DNA of 50,240 nt, taken from NCBI GenBank assembly GCA_903887485.1, contig CAISPV010000088.1, forward strand, positions 1 through 50,240, given 5' to 3'. A program made the position numbers and the translations under genes. How positions within the stretch are numbered: the first letter of the stretch is position 1; each line of letters opens with the position of its first letter. This DNA is from an uncultured Desulfobulbaceae bacterium (GTDB lineage: Bacteria > Desulfobacterota > Desulfobulbia > Desulfobulbales > Desulfocapsaceae). Below the pieces are notes generated by a model. It was given only the letters and a program-made list of their open reading frames with translations, had not been told where the DNA came from and ran no database searches. This document shows positions 9,201 through 18,606 of this stretch, piece by piece.

Positions 9201-9861
9201 CACCCAACCCCTGCTCAAGCAGACTGTCGCCACCTTCCAGACCCTGATGGTCAAGGCCGACGTTGCCCCCTTGTTGCTGGCAGGAACCGAGTTTGCCGAT
9301 CTGCAAGACAAACAGTCCATCCCGTTCCCCGTCGGCCAAAGCTCATTTGACGGCAACGGCAGCGGGAGTGACAAGGAAACCTTACGCCGTTTTGCGACCC
9401 TGCTGGCCGCTCACCCTCATCTTGGCCTGACCCTCACCGGCATGGCCGACCCAGTCCATGACCGGGCCGCGATTTTGAAGACACTGGAAGAAAAAGAAAA
9501 AAAACGGGTGGCCCTGAAAAACGAGCAACGCTTACAGGAATGGCAAAAAAGACAAAAAGAGAAAGAAAAACGGCAAGCACCTCCCCAAACGCCGCCTCCA
9601 GGCAAGATCATCGAACAGGATATCCCCGTTCAGGAGGCCAAGCCCGCCCTGCTTAAGCCTGAGCCGGTCACCGTTTCAGACACCACACTCCATGACCTGG
9701 CCCAGGAGCGGGCCTTGCAGGTGTATGACTTCTGCACCACTGATCTCGGCATCGCCTCGGGACGGATCCGCCTCCAGGAAAAAGGCAAATTGAGCACCTC
9801 GGAGACAGCAGGGAACCAGGTGACCATCGGGATCCAGCATATCGAGCAAACAGGACAATGA
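6295..9861 (+). CDS. Large AsmA-like DUF748 inner-membrane/periplasmic protein
   Basis: This 1,188-residue protein has a short proline/lysine-rich cytoplasmic N-terminus (residues 1-47), one transmembrane anchor (about 49-70), then a very long periplasmic region of beta-rich repeats typical of DUF748/AsmA-like proteins (for example GEARFNPFTMRLQLGDIS and repeated phrases such as FSGKATL). Near residue 1020 it has an OmpA-like stretch (PFPVGQSSFDGNGSGSDKET), followed by a highly charged coiled-coil segment rich in Lys, Glu and Gln (about 1058-1085) and a short C-terminal domain. AsmA-like proteins are thought to act in envelope lipid transport or outer-membrane homeostasis. The next gene overlaps its stop by 4 bp, so the two are probably co-translated. 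The substrate is unknown. Confidence 0.85.
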   Translation: MSDRFGAISINPDPAPPSQRPKKPKAKPAPPSRPRPKKPASVPKKSQRWFILAALPVCLLAAYSAGGFFLAPSLLTRYISNSLQQTANIGLTAGEARFNPFTMRLQLGDISTVATTGSKQPPTPETTLVHIDHLLINLHLIALLRNSLACNSLEIKGLTASLIRYPDKSYNLPSLALENNAKADTDSLSRLPLLFSLNNITISDSKISFDDRLAGKKHSVEQIKLDLPSLSNFSFGAKEYIRPHFSAIINGSPVELTGEAALPGEKGQNGLKTNLACTLQNLDLPLYFAYLPKSVPLVLNKGKGEGKIQIVFTPKEKKGGRLTVGFQLTTTGIELANTEHSLAMTAPSLQIEGSLQPLDGALHIHKLHAAQPQFSADQGHFSQDMAQLFATPAAGKDAPEQPQHHLDIDALTVENGALQLTDKEHQDASSPPWTAIQVQVKNFSTSPEQGRDKGTFTLSSKQEKTSATLSWQGSFNSRGIPGGTLQLGNIQTGTLLSFVDPVQAKNASGSASLHGHFSFDPTTQRSGMVTLLDATTEMHDLTLLDQKQPWLAAKSIQITGTKFKEGDLDLGTIALTESALTLHQGKLPAFLQSFGADKKPILIQGIDFSGKATLHPQKEKMPALELSELHMKAGNLTAKNASQNNFEFAARISQAGLLKAQGLVALFPVRASLSLVLAAINSEQVAPWLPDAPLFQQGKTSVHGQGTYRYPESSFTGTLQLSEALIRDDGKSPGFTATKVELNDVTIKANPLRIGMKELILDAPKLTWKQEADSPGPVAQIAAFLRNLLSPPPNKKNQQQDDGNSALSGIQKISFDKGTINHEDLRLDPPWSHSISQVKGQITNLQEKADAGAGFELSGFVDTAPFSLSGSGDFLTSKGNCTTKINLKGMPLLPFEAQITPLLDINPKSGSFDLSYSSTMKNGEEEGEAAFLFSGISPDSAESDTALPLALLADSQDQLKLLVPLAKNSTQPLLKQTVATFQTLMVKADVAPLLLAGTEFADLQDKQSIPFPVGQSSFDGNGSGSDKETLRRFATLLAAHPHLGLTLTGMADPVHDRAAILKTLEEKEKKRVALKNEQRLQEWQKRQKEKEKRQAPPQTPPPGKIIEQDIPVQEAKPALLKPEPVTVSDTTLHDLAQERALQVYDFCTTDLGIASGRIRLQEKGKLSTSETAGNQVTIGIQHIEQTGQ

Positions 9862-10280
9862 CCACACTCCCCTTTCAAATATCATACACGACCTTACTGG
9901 AATGGCTGGGACTGCTTTCAGCGGCAACCTTTCTCATCAGTCTGCTGCTCATCCCCTTTCTTATCTCCAGGGCCTCTGCCGATTATTTTCTTATTCATGC
10001 GACGATTGTGGAGCAGCGACATAAACGTCATCCCGCTGTTGCCCTGTTGATCAAGGTCATCAGAAACAGCCTCGGGTACTTTCTCTGTCTCGCCGGCTTC
10101 ATCATGCTTTTCCTCCCCGGCCAGGGCATCCTTACCATCCTGATCGGGGTTTCTCTCCTTGATATTCCCTTCAGACATAAGGCACTGAATGCCCTGATCC
10201 ACCGGCCGGCCCTTCAGCACGCCCTGAACTGGATTCGCCGGAAAACAGACCGTCCGCCCTTTAATTTTCCCGACAAATAA
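9858..10280 (+). CDS. Small membrane protein of the PGPGW type
   Basis: The protein of 140 residues has two hydrophobic segments, about 13-37 and 74-98. The second carries LPGQGILTILIGVSLLDIPF, which fits the pattern of putative transmembrane proteins of the PGPGW family (there usually PGPGW; here PGQGI). The C-terminal half is basic and amphipathic. The function of the family is unknown. It starts inside the stop codon of the DUF748 gene (ATGA overlap), which points to a shared envelope-related role. The mutY start lies 19 bp downstream. Confidence 0.7.
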   Translation: MTTLPFQISYTTLLEWLGLLSAATFLISLLLIPFLISRASADYFLIHATIVEQRHKRHPAVALLIKVIRNSLGYFLCLAGFIMLFLPGQGILTILIGVSLLDIPFRHKALNALIHRPALQHALNWIRRKTDRPPFNFPDK

Positions 10281-10299
10281 AAAGGTGCGAGAAGCTACC

Positions 10300-11484
10300 A
10301 TGTTATTTGCTCTCACCCCGTTTCAACAGGCGCTGATCACCTGGTTTCACAGGGAGCAGCGCCCCCTGCCCTGGAGAGAAGGCTATATCCCTTACCAGAT
10401 CTGGATCTCCGAGATCATGCTCCAACAGACCCAGATGGAGAGAGTCACCCTGTTCTTTGACCGCTGGCTGCAACAGTTCCCGGACATCCACTCCCTGGCC
10501 CTGGCCCCGGAAGACAAGGTGCTCAAGTGTTGGGAAGGACTTGGCTATTACAGCCGGGCTCGAAATATCGGCAAATGCGCCCAGATCATTGTCCGTGATC
10601 ATGACGGGGTCATCCCCAGCGACCAGAAAACCCTGCTGGCCCTGCCTGGCATCGGTCCCTATACTGCCGGCGCCATCGCCTCCATCGCCTACAATCTCCC
10701 GGTTCCCCTGGTCGATGCCAATATCGGCCGCCTCTTTGCCCGGCTCTTTGATATCGATATCCCCCTGACGCAGGCCCAGAAATTCCTCTGGCAGAAGGCG
10801 GAAGAGCTGGTGCCCCAAGGCCATGCCCGCGCCTTTAACCAAGGATTGATGGAACTGGGAGCACTGATCTGCACCCCGAAAGATCCCGCCTGTAAACAAT
10901 GTCCCGTAAACCCCTTCTGCATCGCCCACCGGGACAAACTGATCGCCGAACGTCCCATCCCGCAAAAAGGCAAAAAACAGATCACCATTGAGATGGCAAC
11001 CGGCATTTTGACCCATCCGCAAGGAGATGGCCGGTTATTTATCCAGCAACGGCTGGCCGATGATGTCTGGGGCAGCCTCTGGGAATTCCCCGGCGGCCGG
11101 CTCAAAGAAGGGGAGCGACCTGAACAGGCCGTTGTCCGCGAGTTTTTTGAAGAAACCGGCTTCACCGTACAAGTCGATCAAAAAATAACAACCACCATCC
11201 ACCATTACACCCGCTACAAGGTGATCCTCCACTGCTTCCTCTGTTCCTTTGATCTCCTTGAATCAGAGGCGCGCCCAGACCCCATTCTCTATGCCGCCCA
11301 GGACTATCGCTGGGCGCTCTTGCCCGAACTGGCCAATTTTGCCTTCTCGGCAGGCCACAGAAAGCTCATCGAGTTCATAAACATTCAACCTCTATTCTTT
11401 GACTCAATAACATTACGGGAAAGCCACACCAACAGGAGCACAGGAAGGCCCATCATGGCCGTCGTGAAGAAAAAAGATTTATAG
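10300..11484 (+). CDS. mutY: A/G-specific adenine DNA glycosylase MutY
   Basis: MutY removes adenine mispaired with 8-oxoguanine. The N-terminal helix-hairpin-helix/GPD domain has the catalytic Glu38 in SEIMLQQTQ, the hairpin LPGIGPYTAGA and Asp139 in VDANIGR. The four cysteines of the 4Fe-4S cluster are at 191, 198, 201 and 207 (C-x6-C-x2-C-x5-C). The C-terminal NUDIX-like domain that recognises 8-oxoG keeps an intact Nudix box (about 266-288, GRLKEGE to REFFEETGF). ATG 10300 is preferred over GTG 10285 because GAGAAG precedes it. The last 33 codons run into the convergent ampG gene, so the C-terminus is longer than usual and has probably lost its original stop. Confidence 0.95.
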   Translation: MLFALTPFQQALITWFHREQRPLPWREGYIPYQIWISEIMLQQTQMERVTLFFDRWLQQFPDIHSLALAPEDKVLKCWEGLGYYSRARNIGKCAQIIVRDHDGVIPSDQKTLLALPGIGPYTAGAIASIAYNLPVPLVDANIGRLFARLFDIDIPLTQAQKFLWQKAEELVPQGHARAFNQGLMELGALICTPKDPACKQCPVNPFCIAHRDKLIAERPIPQKGKKQITIEMATGILTHPQGDGRLFIQQRLADDVWGSLWEFPGGRLKEGERPEQAVVREFFEETGFTVQVDQKITTTIHHYTRYKVILHCFLCSFDLLESEARPDPILYAAQDYRWALLPELANFAFSAGHRKLIEFINIQPLFFDSITLRESHTNRSTGRPIMAVVKKKDL

Positions 11485-12968
11485 CCCCAAGAGGCGACCA
11501 TTGTCCCGGAATAGCCGCCAATGAGTTTGGGAAACAGGGTCATGAGCGAGCTGAACAGGGCATACTGGACCGCGGTAAAAGAGATATTGGTCAGGCTGGA
11601 GAGAAAGGCAATAAAGGCGGTGCTGGCAAGTCCGGAGCAAAAATTGTCAGCGCCAATGACAAACGTCAGCACCGTCAGATCAGGGCCACTTTGAGCCAGA
11701 AGCATAAAGAGCAGATTGGCACCAACGGCCAGCAGGGCGCCGGAAAAGAGAATAGCATACACCCCGAAACGCGCGGTCAACATCCCACCAAAAAAGCCGC
11801 CAATCAGAGTCATGCCCAGGCCAAAGGTCTTGGTCACCGTGGCAATCACATTCTTGCTGAACCCCATATCCAGATAAAAGACGTTGGATACCACACCCAG
11901 GACGATATCAGAGACCCGGTAGAAACCGATGAGGAGAAGGAGCAAAATCGCTGTCTTTAAACCATATCTGCTGAAAAAATCCTGCAACGGGTCAACATAG
12001 GTCGCACGCACCACCTCCTGATCGACAATCCCAAGCAGGACAGCGCCCCTGGCAACAACGGCCGCCACTCCCAGGGCGAGCAACAGACGGCAAAACTCCA
12101 CCACAAACCCAACCAGCACCACATGGGTGCCTGCTCCCTGCACCAACCCCTCCTTTACTGAGGCAACAAGCGGGGCGCTGAAAAAAAAGCTGCCGCCAAA
12201 AGAGGCCGCCACCAGCACAAACAGGAGCAGGAATCGCAGATAGTGTTGCACAGAGTAGTGGTGCCTGCTGACGTCGTCATTTATCTCCGGTTCGGTGATA
12301 CATAGGGTGGTGATCACCCCAACAGACATGACCGCAGCCATGATCATATAGGTACTTTGCCAGGCCTCAAAACGATACAACTCCCTGGTTGTCCCAAACA
12401 GGGTGGCCAGATACAGCGATCCCGCGCCGGCAACCAGCATTCCGATCCGGTAGCCGGCAACATAGCTGGACGCGAGCAACGCCTGCATGGACACGCCGAT
12501 ACATTCAATGCGATAGGCGTCAATAACGATATCCTGCGTGGCAGAAGAAAATCCCAGCAGAACCGCGGCCAGGGCCATCGTAATCATCTTCCTCTCGCCC
12601 AGAACCGGATTGGTACAGGCCATCCACACAATGGCCGTCATAACGGACAACTGGGCCACCAATAGCCAGGAACGCCGCCTGCCCATCTTACTGGTAAGCA
12701 GGGGCAGAGGCATCTTGTCGATGAGCGGGGCCCAAATAAATTTAAAAGAATAACCAAGGGCAGCCCAACTGAAAAAAGTGACGGCGGCGCGATCAATTCC
12801 CGCCTCACGCAGCCAGACAGAGAGGGTGGAAAAAATCAGCAGGATAGGAATGCCCGCAGAAAAGCCAAGGAGAAACAAGCTCAGGATCTGGGGTTGCAGC
12901 CAGGCCTGAAATATCCGGGTGCGTGAGGGAGAAATCTCATTTTTCTTGCTCATTCTTGTCTTTTCCAT
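11385..12968 (-). CDS. ampG: AmpG-like muropeptide permease (MFS transporter)
   Basis: This 527-residue polytopic membrane protein belongs to the AmpG branch of the major facilitator superfamily. The N-terminal LSLFLLGFSAGIPILLIFST, then LREAGIDRAAVTFFSW and the loop MGRRRSW between early helices are typical. AmpG imports anhydromuropeptides released during peptidoglycan turnover for recycling. At least twelve hydrophobic segments are visible, and an extended cytoplasmic loop lies near residues 310-345. Two starts are possible, ATG 12968 and ATG 12953; neither has a strong ribosome site. Its 3' end overlaps mutY by 100 bp in convergent orientation. Cell-wall recycling fits the nearby glmM and the later murA. 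Confidence 0.88.
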   Translation of the reverse strand: MEKTRMSKKNEISPSRTRIFQAWLQPQILSLFLLGFSAGIPILLIFSTLSVWLREAGIDRAAVTFFSWAALGYSFKFIWAPLIDKMPLPLLTSKMGRRRSWLLVAQLSVMTAIVWMACTNPVLGERKMITMALAAVLLGFSSATQDIVIDAYRIECIGVSMQALLASSYVAGYRIGMLVAGAGSLYLATLFGTTRELYRFEAWQSTYMIMAAVMSVGVITTLCITEPEINDDVSRHHYSVQHYLRFLLLFVLVAASFGGSFFFSAPLVASVKEGLVQGAGTHVVLVGFVVEFCRLLLALGVAAVVARGAVLLGIVDQEVVRATYVDPLQDFFSRYGLKTAILLLLLIGFYRVSDIVLGVVSNVFYLDMGFSKNVIATVTKTFGLGMTLIGGFFGGMLTARFGVYAILFSGALLAVGANLLFMLLAQSGPDLTVLTFVIGADNFCSGLASTAFIAFLSSLTNISFTAVQYALFSSLMTLFPKLIGGYSGTMVASWGYKSFFFTTAMMGLPVLLLVWLSRNVIESKNRG

Positions 12969-13003
12969 TCAATATGGTTATGCTACATATGATAATAACT
13001 AAA

Positions 13004-13060
13004 GGTTCCTTCTAAGCCGTTAAAATAACCATATTATTAAATGGCAAGAACGGTTCCTTA
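13004..13060 (-). repeat. Degenerate half-copy of the dispersed intergenic repeat
   Basis: Read on the minus strand, this stretch contains CCGTTCTTGCCAT, about ten variable bases, then GTTATTTTAACGGC, matching the second half of the copy at 37403-37497 (CCGTTCTTGCCAT to GTTATTTTA). The arms CCGTT and AACGG can pair. It lies between the divergent ampG and cysS genes. Confidence 0.55.
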
Positions 13061-13141
13061 TATATTATTTAATAGACAGATACGTTTCTTTTTCTACTGA
13101 AATCATCGCCACAGATCAAGACATAAACACCTTTCGAGCCC

Positions 13142-14614
<1,473 letters not shown>

Positions 14615-14618
14615 CAGT

Positions 14619-15431
14619 ATGGCACATACCACAAGCCGAACACCAGCAGTAGCAGACCGTTTCTATCCTGGAGATCCGGGAATTCTAACCCGGGACATCC
14701 AGAGAATGACCCCGGCTCCAACAGCCCCGCAAAAGGCCTATGCCGTTGTTTCACCGCACGCGGGCTATATGTACTCAGGAGCGGTAGCGGCCGAGACCAT
14801 AGCAAGTGTTCACATCCCGGAGACAGTCATTATCCTGGGCCCCAATCATCACGGCCAGGGGGCGCCGATTGCGCTCTCCACCATCCCCTGGCAGATGCCC
14901 ATGGGCCGGGTTCCTATTAACACCGCCATCGCCGAGGCCCTTCTCGATACCAGTTCCGTCATTACCGTCGATGAAACGGCTCATCGTTTTGAACACTCCC
15001 TGGAGGTCCAGGTACCTTTCCTGCAGGCCAGACAAAAAAACCTCTCCATCGTCCCCCTTGTTATTTCCCATATCTCCTACCCCCTGTGTCAGGAAGTGGG
15101 AACAGCTCTGGCCAGGGTTATCGAAGGCGCGGGCCAAGAGATCCTGATTGTCGCCTCAAGCGATATGACCCATTACGAATCGCGGGCTGCAGCTGACAAA
15201 AAGGACCATTATGTCTTGAAAAAACTGGCCGACATGAATCCTGCCACTCTCTATCGCGCAGTCCTTGACTACAATATATCCATGTGCGGTATCATGCCGG
15301 TAACTGTCGCCCTCATCGCGGCCATAGCCTTGGGCGCAACCAAGATAAAACTTGTGCGCTATACTGATTCTGGAGCGGTAAGCGGCGACACCAACCAGGT
15401 GGTGGGTTATGCGGGAGTCATCATTGCCTGA
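14619..15431 (+). CDS. MEMO1-family protein (AmmeMemoRadiSam system protein B type)
   Basis: The protein has 270 residues and is of the MEMO/DUF52 family: it begins with RFYPGDPGILTRDIQ, then SPHAGYMYSGAVAA, ILGPNHHGQG, RFEHSLEVQVPFLQ and SSDMTHYESR, which contain the conserved histidines and acidic residues of the family's dioxygenase-like site. In bacteria such proteins often occur with an AMMECR1 protein and a radical SAM enzyme, but neither is in this window. Bacterial function is unknown. It starts 4 bp after cysS with GGGGGTG as ribosome site. Confidence 0.92.
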   Translation: MAHTTSRTPAVADRFYPGDPGILTRDIQRMTPAPTAPQKAYAVVSPHAGYMYSGAVAAETIASVHIPETVIILGPNHHGQGAPIALSTIPWQMPMGRVPINTAIAEALLDTSSVITVDETAHRFEHSLEVQVPFLQARQKNLSIVPLVISHISYPLCQEVGTALARVIEGAGQEILIVASSDMTHYESRAAADKKDHYVLKKLADMNPATLYRAVLDYNISMCGIMPVTVALIAAIALGATKIKLVRYTDSGAVSGDTNQVVGYAGVIIA

Positions 15432-15458
15432 TTTTTCTCCACCCATTCCTCTTTTTCC

Positions 15459-15487
15459 TTGACAGGATGGCGTAGATTTTCTAAATA
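15459..15487 (+). promoter_or_regulatory. Sigma-70 promoter for tRNA-Gln(CUG)
   Basis: A perfect TTGACA (15459-15464) is separated by 17 bp from TAAATA (15482-15487). The tRNA begins 24 bp after the -10 box. There is no other gene between. Confidence 0.85.
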
Positions 15488-15510
15488 AACAGCTTCATTG
15501 CGTTATCTGC

Positions 15511-15584
15511 TGGGGGATGGTCTAATGGTAAGGCGGCGGACTCTGACTCCGCTTATCGAGGTTCGAGCCCTCGTCCCCCAGCCA
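15511..15584 (+). tRNA. tRNA-Gln, anticodon CUG
   Basis: The sequence folds as a full cloverleaf: acceptor TGGGGGA pairs with TCCCCCA, the anticodon stem GCGGA/TCCGC closes the loop CTCTGAC (anticodon CTG), the T-arm carries GTTCGAG, and CCA is encoded (15582-15584). It reads CAG codons. A second glutamine tRNA, with UUG, lies at 46034-46108. A terminator follows directly. Confidence 0.95.
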
Positions 15585-15593
15585 AGTAAATTC

Positions 15594-15628
15594 AAGCACT
15601 TATCGTTAATTCGGTAAGTGCTTTTTTT
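15594..15628 (+). terminator. Rho-independent terminator after tRNA-Gln
   Basis: AAGCACTTA (15594-15602) pairs with TAAGTGCTT (15615-15623) over a 12-nt loop, and the right arm continues into a run of T residues to 15628. Confidence 0.85.
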
Positions 15629-15666
15629 GTTTTATTGCAGTTTGTACAACCCCTGTACAACTTTTT

Positions 15667-15846
15667 TTATTTTTGTTTTTTCACTGAGCCGTGGGAGTTA
15701 ACAGCCCAACTCGGACAGTGCCTGATCTTAGATATTGTTGCCAGTGCCACTTTCCCCTTCAAGGCCGGTGAGTGTCTCCGTCTCTTTCCTTTTGTTGTAT
15801 TCTTCTCCTTCCTCAGACTCACCCCATTACTACCAGGCGTTCTCAT
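15667..15846 (-). pseudogene. Remnant of an IS3-family OrfA (transposase N-terminus)
   Basis: A minus-strand reading frame of 59 codons from ATG 15846 contains KGKRRRHSPALKGKVALA, which resembles the N-terminus of IS3-family OrfA proteins (RRHSPEFKAKVALA pattern). Just after this the expected continuation appears in another frame (ALSELG, compare TLSELASQ), so there is a frameshift, and the rest of OrfA and all of OrfB are missing. It is a decayed insertion sequence directly downstream of tRNA-Gln. No terminal repeats are recognised. Confidence 0.6.
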
Positions 15847-15935
15847 TTTGTGAGAATCTGGAATAATATTTAGCCAGGCCTTAGCTAAGCATTAGCCAGA
15901 TGAGCACCATATTCAACCCAAATATCGCCTATTCT

Positions 15936-16032
15936 GATTGGCAGAAACACTTCCCAGTCAATATCAGTTGATTTTTTCCAGCGGACCACCTGCCTTATCG
16001 ATACGCTTAATCCGAAAGAATCGGAATTCTCT
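15936..16032 (-). pseudogene. Possible remnant of an IS5-like transposase N-terminus
   Basis: The minus strand reads FRFFRIKRIDKAGGPLEKIN, then a stop, and after a change of frame IDWEVFLPI. Together these resemble the N-terminal phrase of some IS5-family transposases (GDPLEKLN followed by IDWE-F-P). The similarity is short and judged from memory, so this is a weak call. Nothing resembling the DDE domain follows. Confidence 0.3.
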
Positions 16033-16232
16033 CTATTCTGACACCTCCATTCTCTGTTTAATGAAACGGCGTTTTGTTTTGGTGTCCACTATTTTCAAAC
16101 GACCTAAAAAAAAAGACTTGACTATAATATGAAAAGATCCCTCTGGGCACAGAACCTTAGATGCTTTTGATGGGTATTTTTTTACTGCGGCAAGGACACA
16201 CAAACAAGAGAATGAACGGTGACAGAGTGATC

Positions 16233-16361
16233 ATGAATAAGTACAAATACCGAATAACAAACAAAGTTAATCAAGAAATCTGGGTCTGCGAGACCTGCAA
16301 AAAGGGGGCAATTGAATCCATCTTGATCAATCCCCCAAAAGTTTTTCAAAACCAAATTTGA
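16233..16361 (+). CDS. Small hypothetical ORF with a CxxC motif
   Basis: A 42-codon frame from ATG 16233 encodes a peptide with VCETCKKG, a possible metal-binding CxxC pair. In-frame starts at 16212 and 16161 would lengthen it. The ribosome site is poor. It lies in the AT-rich accessory stretch between IS remnants and the OafA-type gene. I recognise no family, and it may be non-coding. Confidence 0.25.
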   Translation: MNKYKYRITNKVNQEIWVCETCKKGAIESILINPPKVFQNQI

Positions 16362-16460
16362 AACACAATCTTCTATTTCAACGCCAGATAGTCGATGTAC
16401 CCAGCCTCAGCACCACCATATAAAGAGACGCCCAAAGGCGACCGAACATCACCTATCAGG

Positions 16461-18317
16461 TTATATTTTGAGCTTAGAAAAAATATATCCTGCTGCTTGT
16501 CCACTACCATAAGAAGTTAAGTGTCCATCATCCCAAAAATAGAAGCCATCAGCACTCTTAAATCGACACTCCTGTTTAATACAAAAAAAATCGCTTGGAT
16601 CGACAAAGCTATTGGTGCCGGCAATTTCCCTCAATTTTGAGTTTATCACATGCAAATCCACGGAGATCGAAGCTTCAGATGTATCTATTTGATGGATATA
16701 ACAATCATTACTGATATCCTGCACACTATGATCGAAACGCGGACTTTGCCCAATAATCAAAACCTTGACTCCTTTTTCACGAAGCAAATCGACTGTTTTT
16801 TTAAGTTCCTCATAAGAAAATCCATTTTTTAGTGCCAAATTCCAGTCAGCCGACATTACAACCACGCGGATGTCATAGCTTGAAATAATACGAAATATTT
16901 GTGCAGAGAAGCTTTTGCATTCTCTGCGAAATTTTGGATCATAATTAAATGCGGGCGCACATCCGCTAGCAGTATACTGCAATACATTGGAGCTAATCAG
17001 GTCCAGATTCTCCTTGATTCCTGGAATATAGTGGGCGGCGAAAGAATCACCCCACAAAAGGGTATTAGATCTATTATGTGACTGCACAAAGCAGGATTTT
17101 TCTTGCCATTCAGAATAGTTCTGATTTTCGTCTAAGAAACATGTGCTCAGGTTGTATTTGGCTAAATCGAAATTAAATGAAACAAGATTATCACCGAATC
17201 TGGCAGGCCATCCCTCTGCAGCTCGAATTGCATAACCAGAAAGGACACTCAACATCATGCCTATTATGGCGGCGATAAATATTCTTTTACGTTGCCGTAG
17301 TGTTCCTCTCTTGCGAAATGGACGCTCAACATACTTCCATGACAATATCGCCATCATGAACGACAACACAACAATACCAACAGTAATAAAAACACTGTGT
17401 TTTTCATAAAATACTTGTTTGGCAAATACTATTATAGGCCAGTGCCATAGATAAAGTGAATACGAAATTAATCCAACAAATACAATAGATCGACAACTCA
17501 GCAATCGACCAGCAACAGATGTTCCATTCTGGCCGGAATAAATTATTAGCGCGGCACCAATACAAGGGAAAAGTGCATAGCCTCCAGGAAATGGTGTTCT
17601 TTCTGAAAACCGAAATATTGCCCATACAATCAATATCAGGCCAATAATTGACGCCACATCCCTCAAACGTTGACTACGGGGCGGGGGAAATAATTCGAGC
17701 GCAAGAAATGAGCCAAAAAGCAGCTCCCAAGCTCTGGTCGGGATCAGATAAAATGTTGCAGAAGGGAAATAATTAACTCCCCAGACACTAAGAACTAGAG
17801 ATATTACCGCAGCAGGCAGAAGAAACATTCTCCAACGACCTTGAAAATACCGATAAATCAGTAAAAGTATGATTGGAAAGATTAAATAGAATTGTTCTTC
17901 GACAGATAAGGACCAGGTATGCAATAGTGGTTTTGTCTCCGCCGCCGCCGAAAAATAATCGGTTTCCTTCAAAAAGAATATATTAGCAATAAAAAGAGTT
18001 GTAGCAATAACACTTTTACCAAAGTTTTTAAAATTCTCAGGAAGCATAAAGATTGCCGCGACAACTAAACAAAACGATATAACTGCAAACAATGCAGGAA
18101 ATATGCGCCTGATACGCCGTTCATAGAAATCAATTATTGTAAATCGGTCCTGCCTTATCTCTTCAGCAATAATCAAAGTTATTAAATAGCCTGAAATAAC
18201 AAAGAAAACATCAACCCCGACAAATCCACCACTGAACAGGTTAATTCCTGTATGATGCAAAACAACAGGAATAATGGCGAGAGCACGAAGTCCATCGATA
18301 TCTGGTCTATATTTCAT
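16461..18317 (-). CDS. OafA/YrhL-type membrane acyltransferase with C-terminal SGNH domain
   Basis: The N-terminal acyltransferase-3 domain (residues 1 to about 350) begins MKYRPDIDGLRALAIIPVVL and has about ten hydrophobic segments; GFVGVDVFFVISGYLIT and the RRIRRIFPAL loop are hallmarks. The C-terminal SGNH hydrolase-like domain (about 390-618) has the GDS block (LLWGDSFAAHY) and the DxxH block (DDGHLTSYG). Such fusions O-acetylate or otherwise acylate O-antigen, capsule or other surface glycans. ATG 18317 is chosen because MKYRPDIDGLRA is the family start; the upstream in-frame codon at 18332 is TTG. The gene is visibly more AT-rich than its neighbours, stands alone and is flanked by two tRNA genes and IS debris, all suggesting horizontal acquisition. 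Confidence 0.92.
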   Translation of the reverse strand: MKYRPDIDGLRALAIIPVVLHHTGINLFSGGFVGVDVFFVISGYLITLIIAEEIRQDRFTIIDFYERRIRRIFPALFAVISFCLVVAAIFMLPENFKNFGKSVIATTLFIANIFFLKETDYFSAAAETKPLLHTWSLSVEEQFYLIFPIILLLIYRYFQGRWRMFLLPAAVISLVLSVWGVNYFPSATFYLIPTRAWELLFGSFLALELFPPPRSQRLRDVASIIGLILIVWAIFRFSERTPFPGGYALFPCIGAALIIYSGQNGTSVAGRLLSCRSIVFVGLISYSLYLWHWPIIVFAKQVFYEKHSVFITVGIVVLSFMMAILSWKYVERPFRKRGTLRQRKRIFIAAIIGMMLSVLSGYAIRAAEGWPARFGDNLVSFNFDLAKYNLSTCFLDENQNYSEWQEKSCFVQSHNRSNTLLWGDSFAAHYIPGIKENLDLISSNVLQYTASGCAPAFNYDPKFRRECKSFSAQIFRIISSYDIRVVVMSADWNLALKNGFSYEELKKTVDLLREKGVKVLIIGQSPRFDHSVQDISNDCYIHQIDTSEASISVDLHVINSKLREIAGTNSFVDPSDFFCIKQECRFKSADGFYFWDDGHLTSYGSGQAAGYIFSKLKI

Positions 18318-18445
18318 GAGCGTTGTTGCCAAACAATGTGTGACCTATTGATTCTGGATCATGTTAAGATTTTTGTATAAACTCGTGTTTGGATTTTAGG
18401 GTAAAAAAATAGGGACACTCATTAAAAGGCACTTTGTCAAAAAAA

Positions 18446-18510
18446 AAGGACTTAACACCTTCAGATCCATGTTGCTAAAAAGCCAACAATCCGAAAAACG
18501 CTAAGTCCTT
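18446..18510 (-). terminator. Terminator after tRNA-Pro
   Basis: On the minus strand AAGGACTTA (18510-18502) pairs with TAAGTCCTT (18454-18446), followed by a run of T residues. The 47-nt loop has further weak pairing. It lies 7 bp beyond the tRNA. Confidence 0.65.
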
Positions 18511-18516
18511 GTATTT

Positions 18517-18593
18517 TGGTCGGGGTGAGAGGATTTGAACCTCCGGCCACTTGGCCCCCAGCCAAGTGCGCTACCAGACTGCGCTACACCCCG
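18517..18593 (-). tRNA. tRNA-Pro, anticodon GGG
   Basis: On the minus strand the acceptor CGGGGTG pairs with CACCCCG, the stem CTTGG/CCAAG closes the loop CTGGGGG (anticodon GGG), the T-arm carries GTTCAAATC, and CCA is encoded (18519-18517). It reads CCC codons. It marks the right edge of the AT-rich accessory stretch. Confidence 0.95.
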
Positions 18594-18606
18594 ATATGTA
18601 CCATGG

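Noticed and set aside
15635-15853. 72-codon plus-strand ORF after tRNA-Gln
   Set aside because: The opposite strand carries a recognisable IS3 OrfA remnant over the same bases, so this frame is its shadow.
16461-18317. Acyltransferase as part of a polysaccharide gene cluster
   Set aside because: No glycosyltransferase, flippase or polymerase gene is adjacent; the gene stands alone between tRNA genes.
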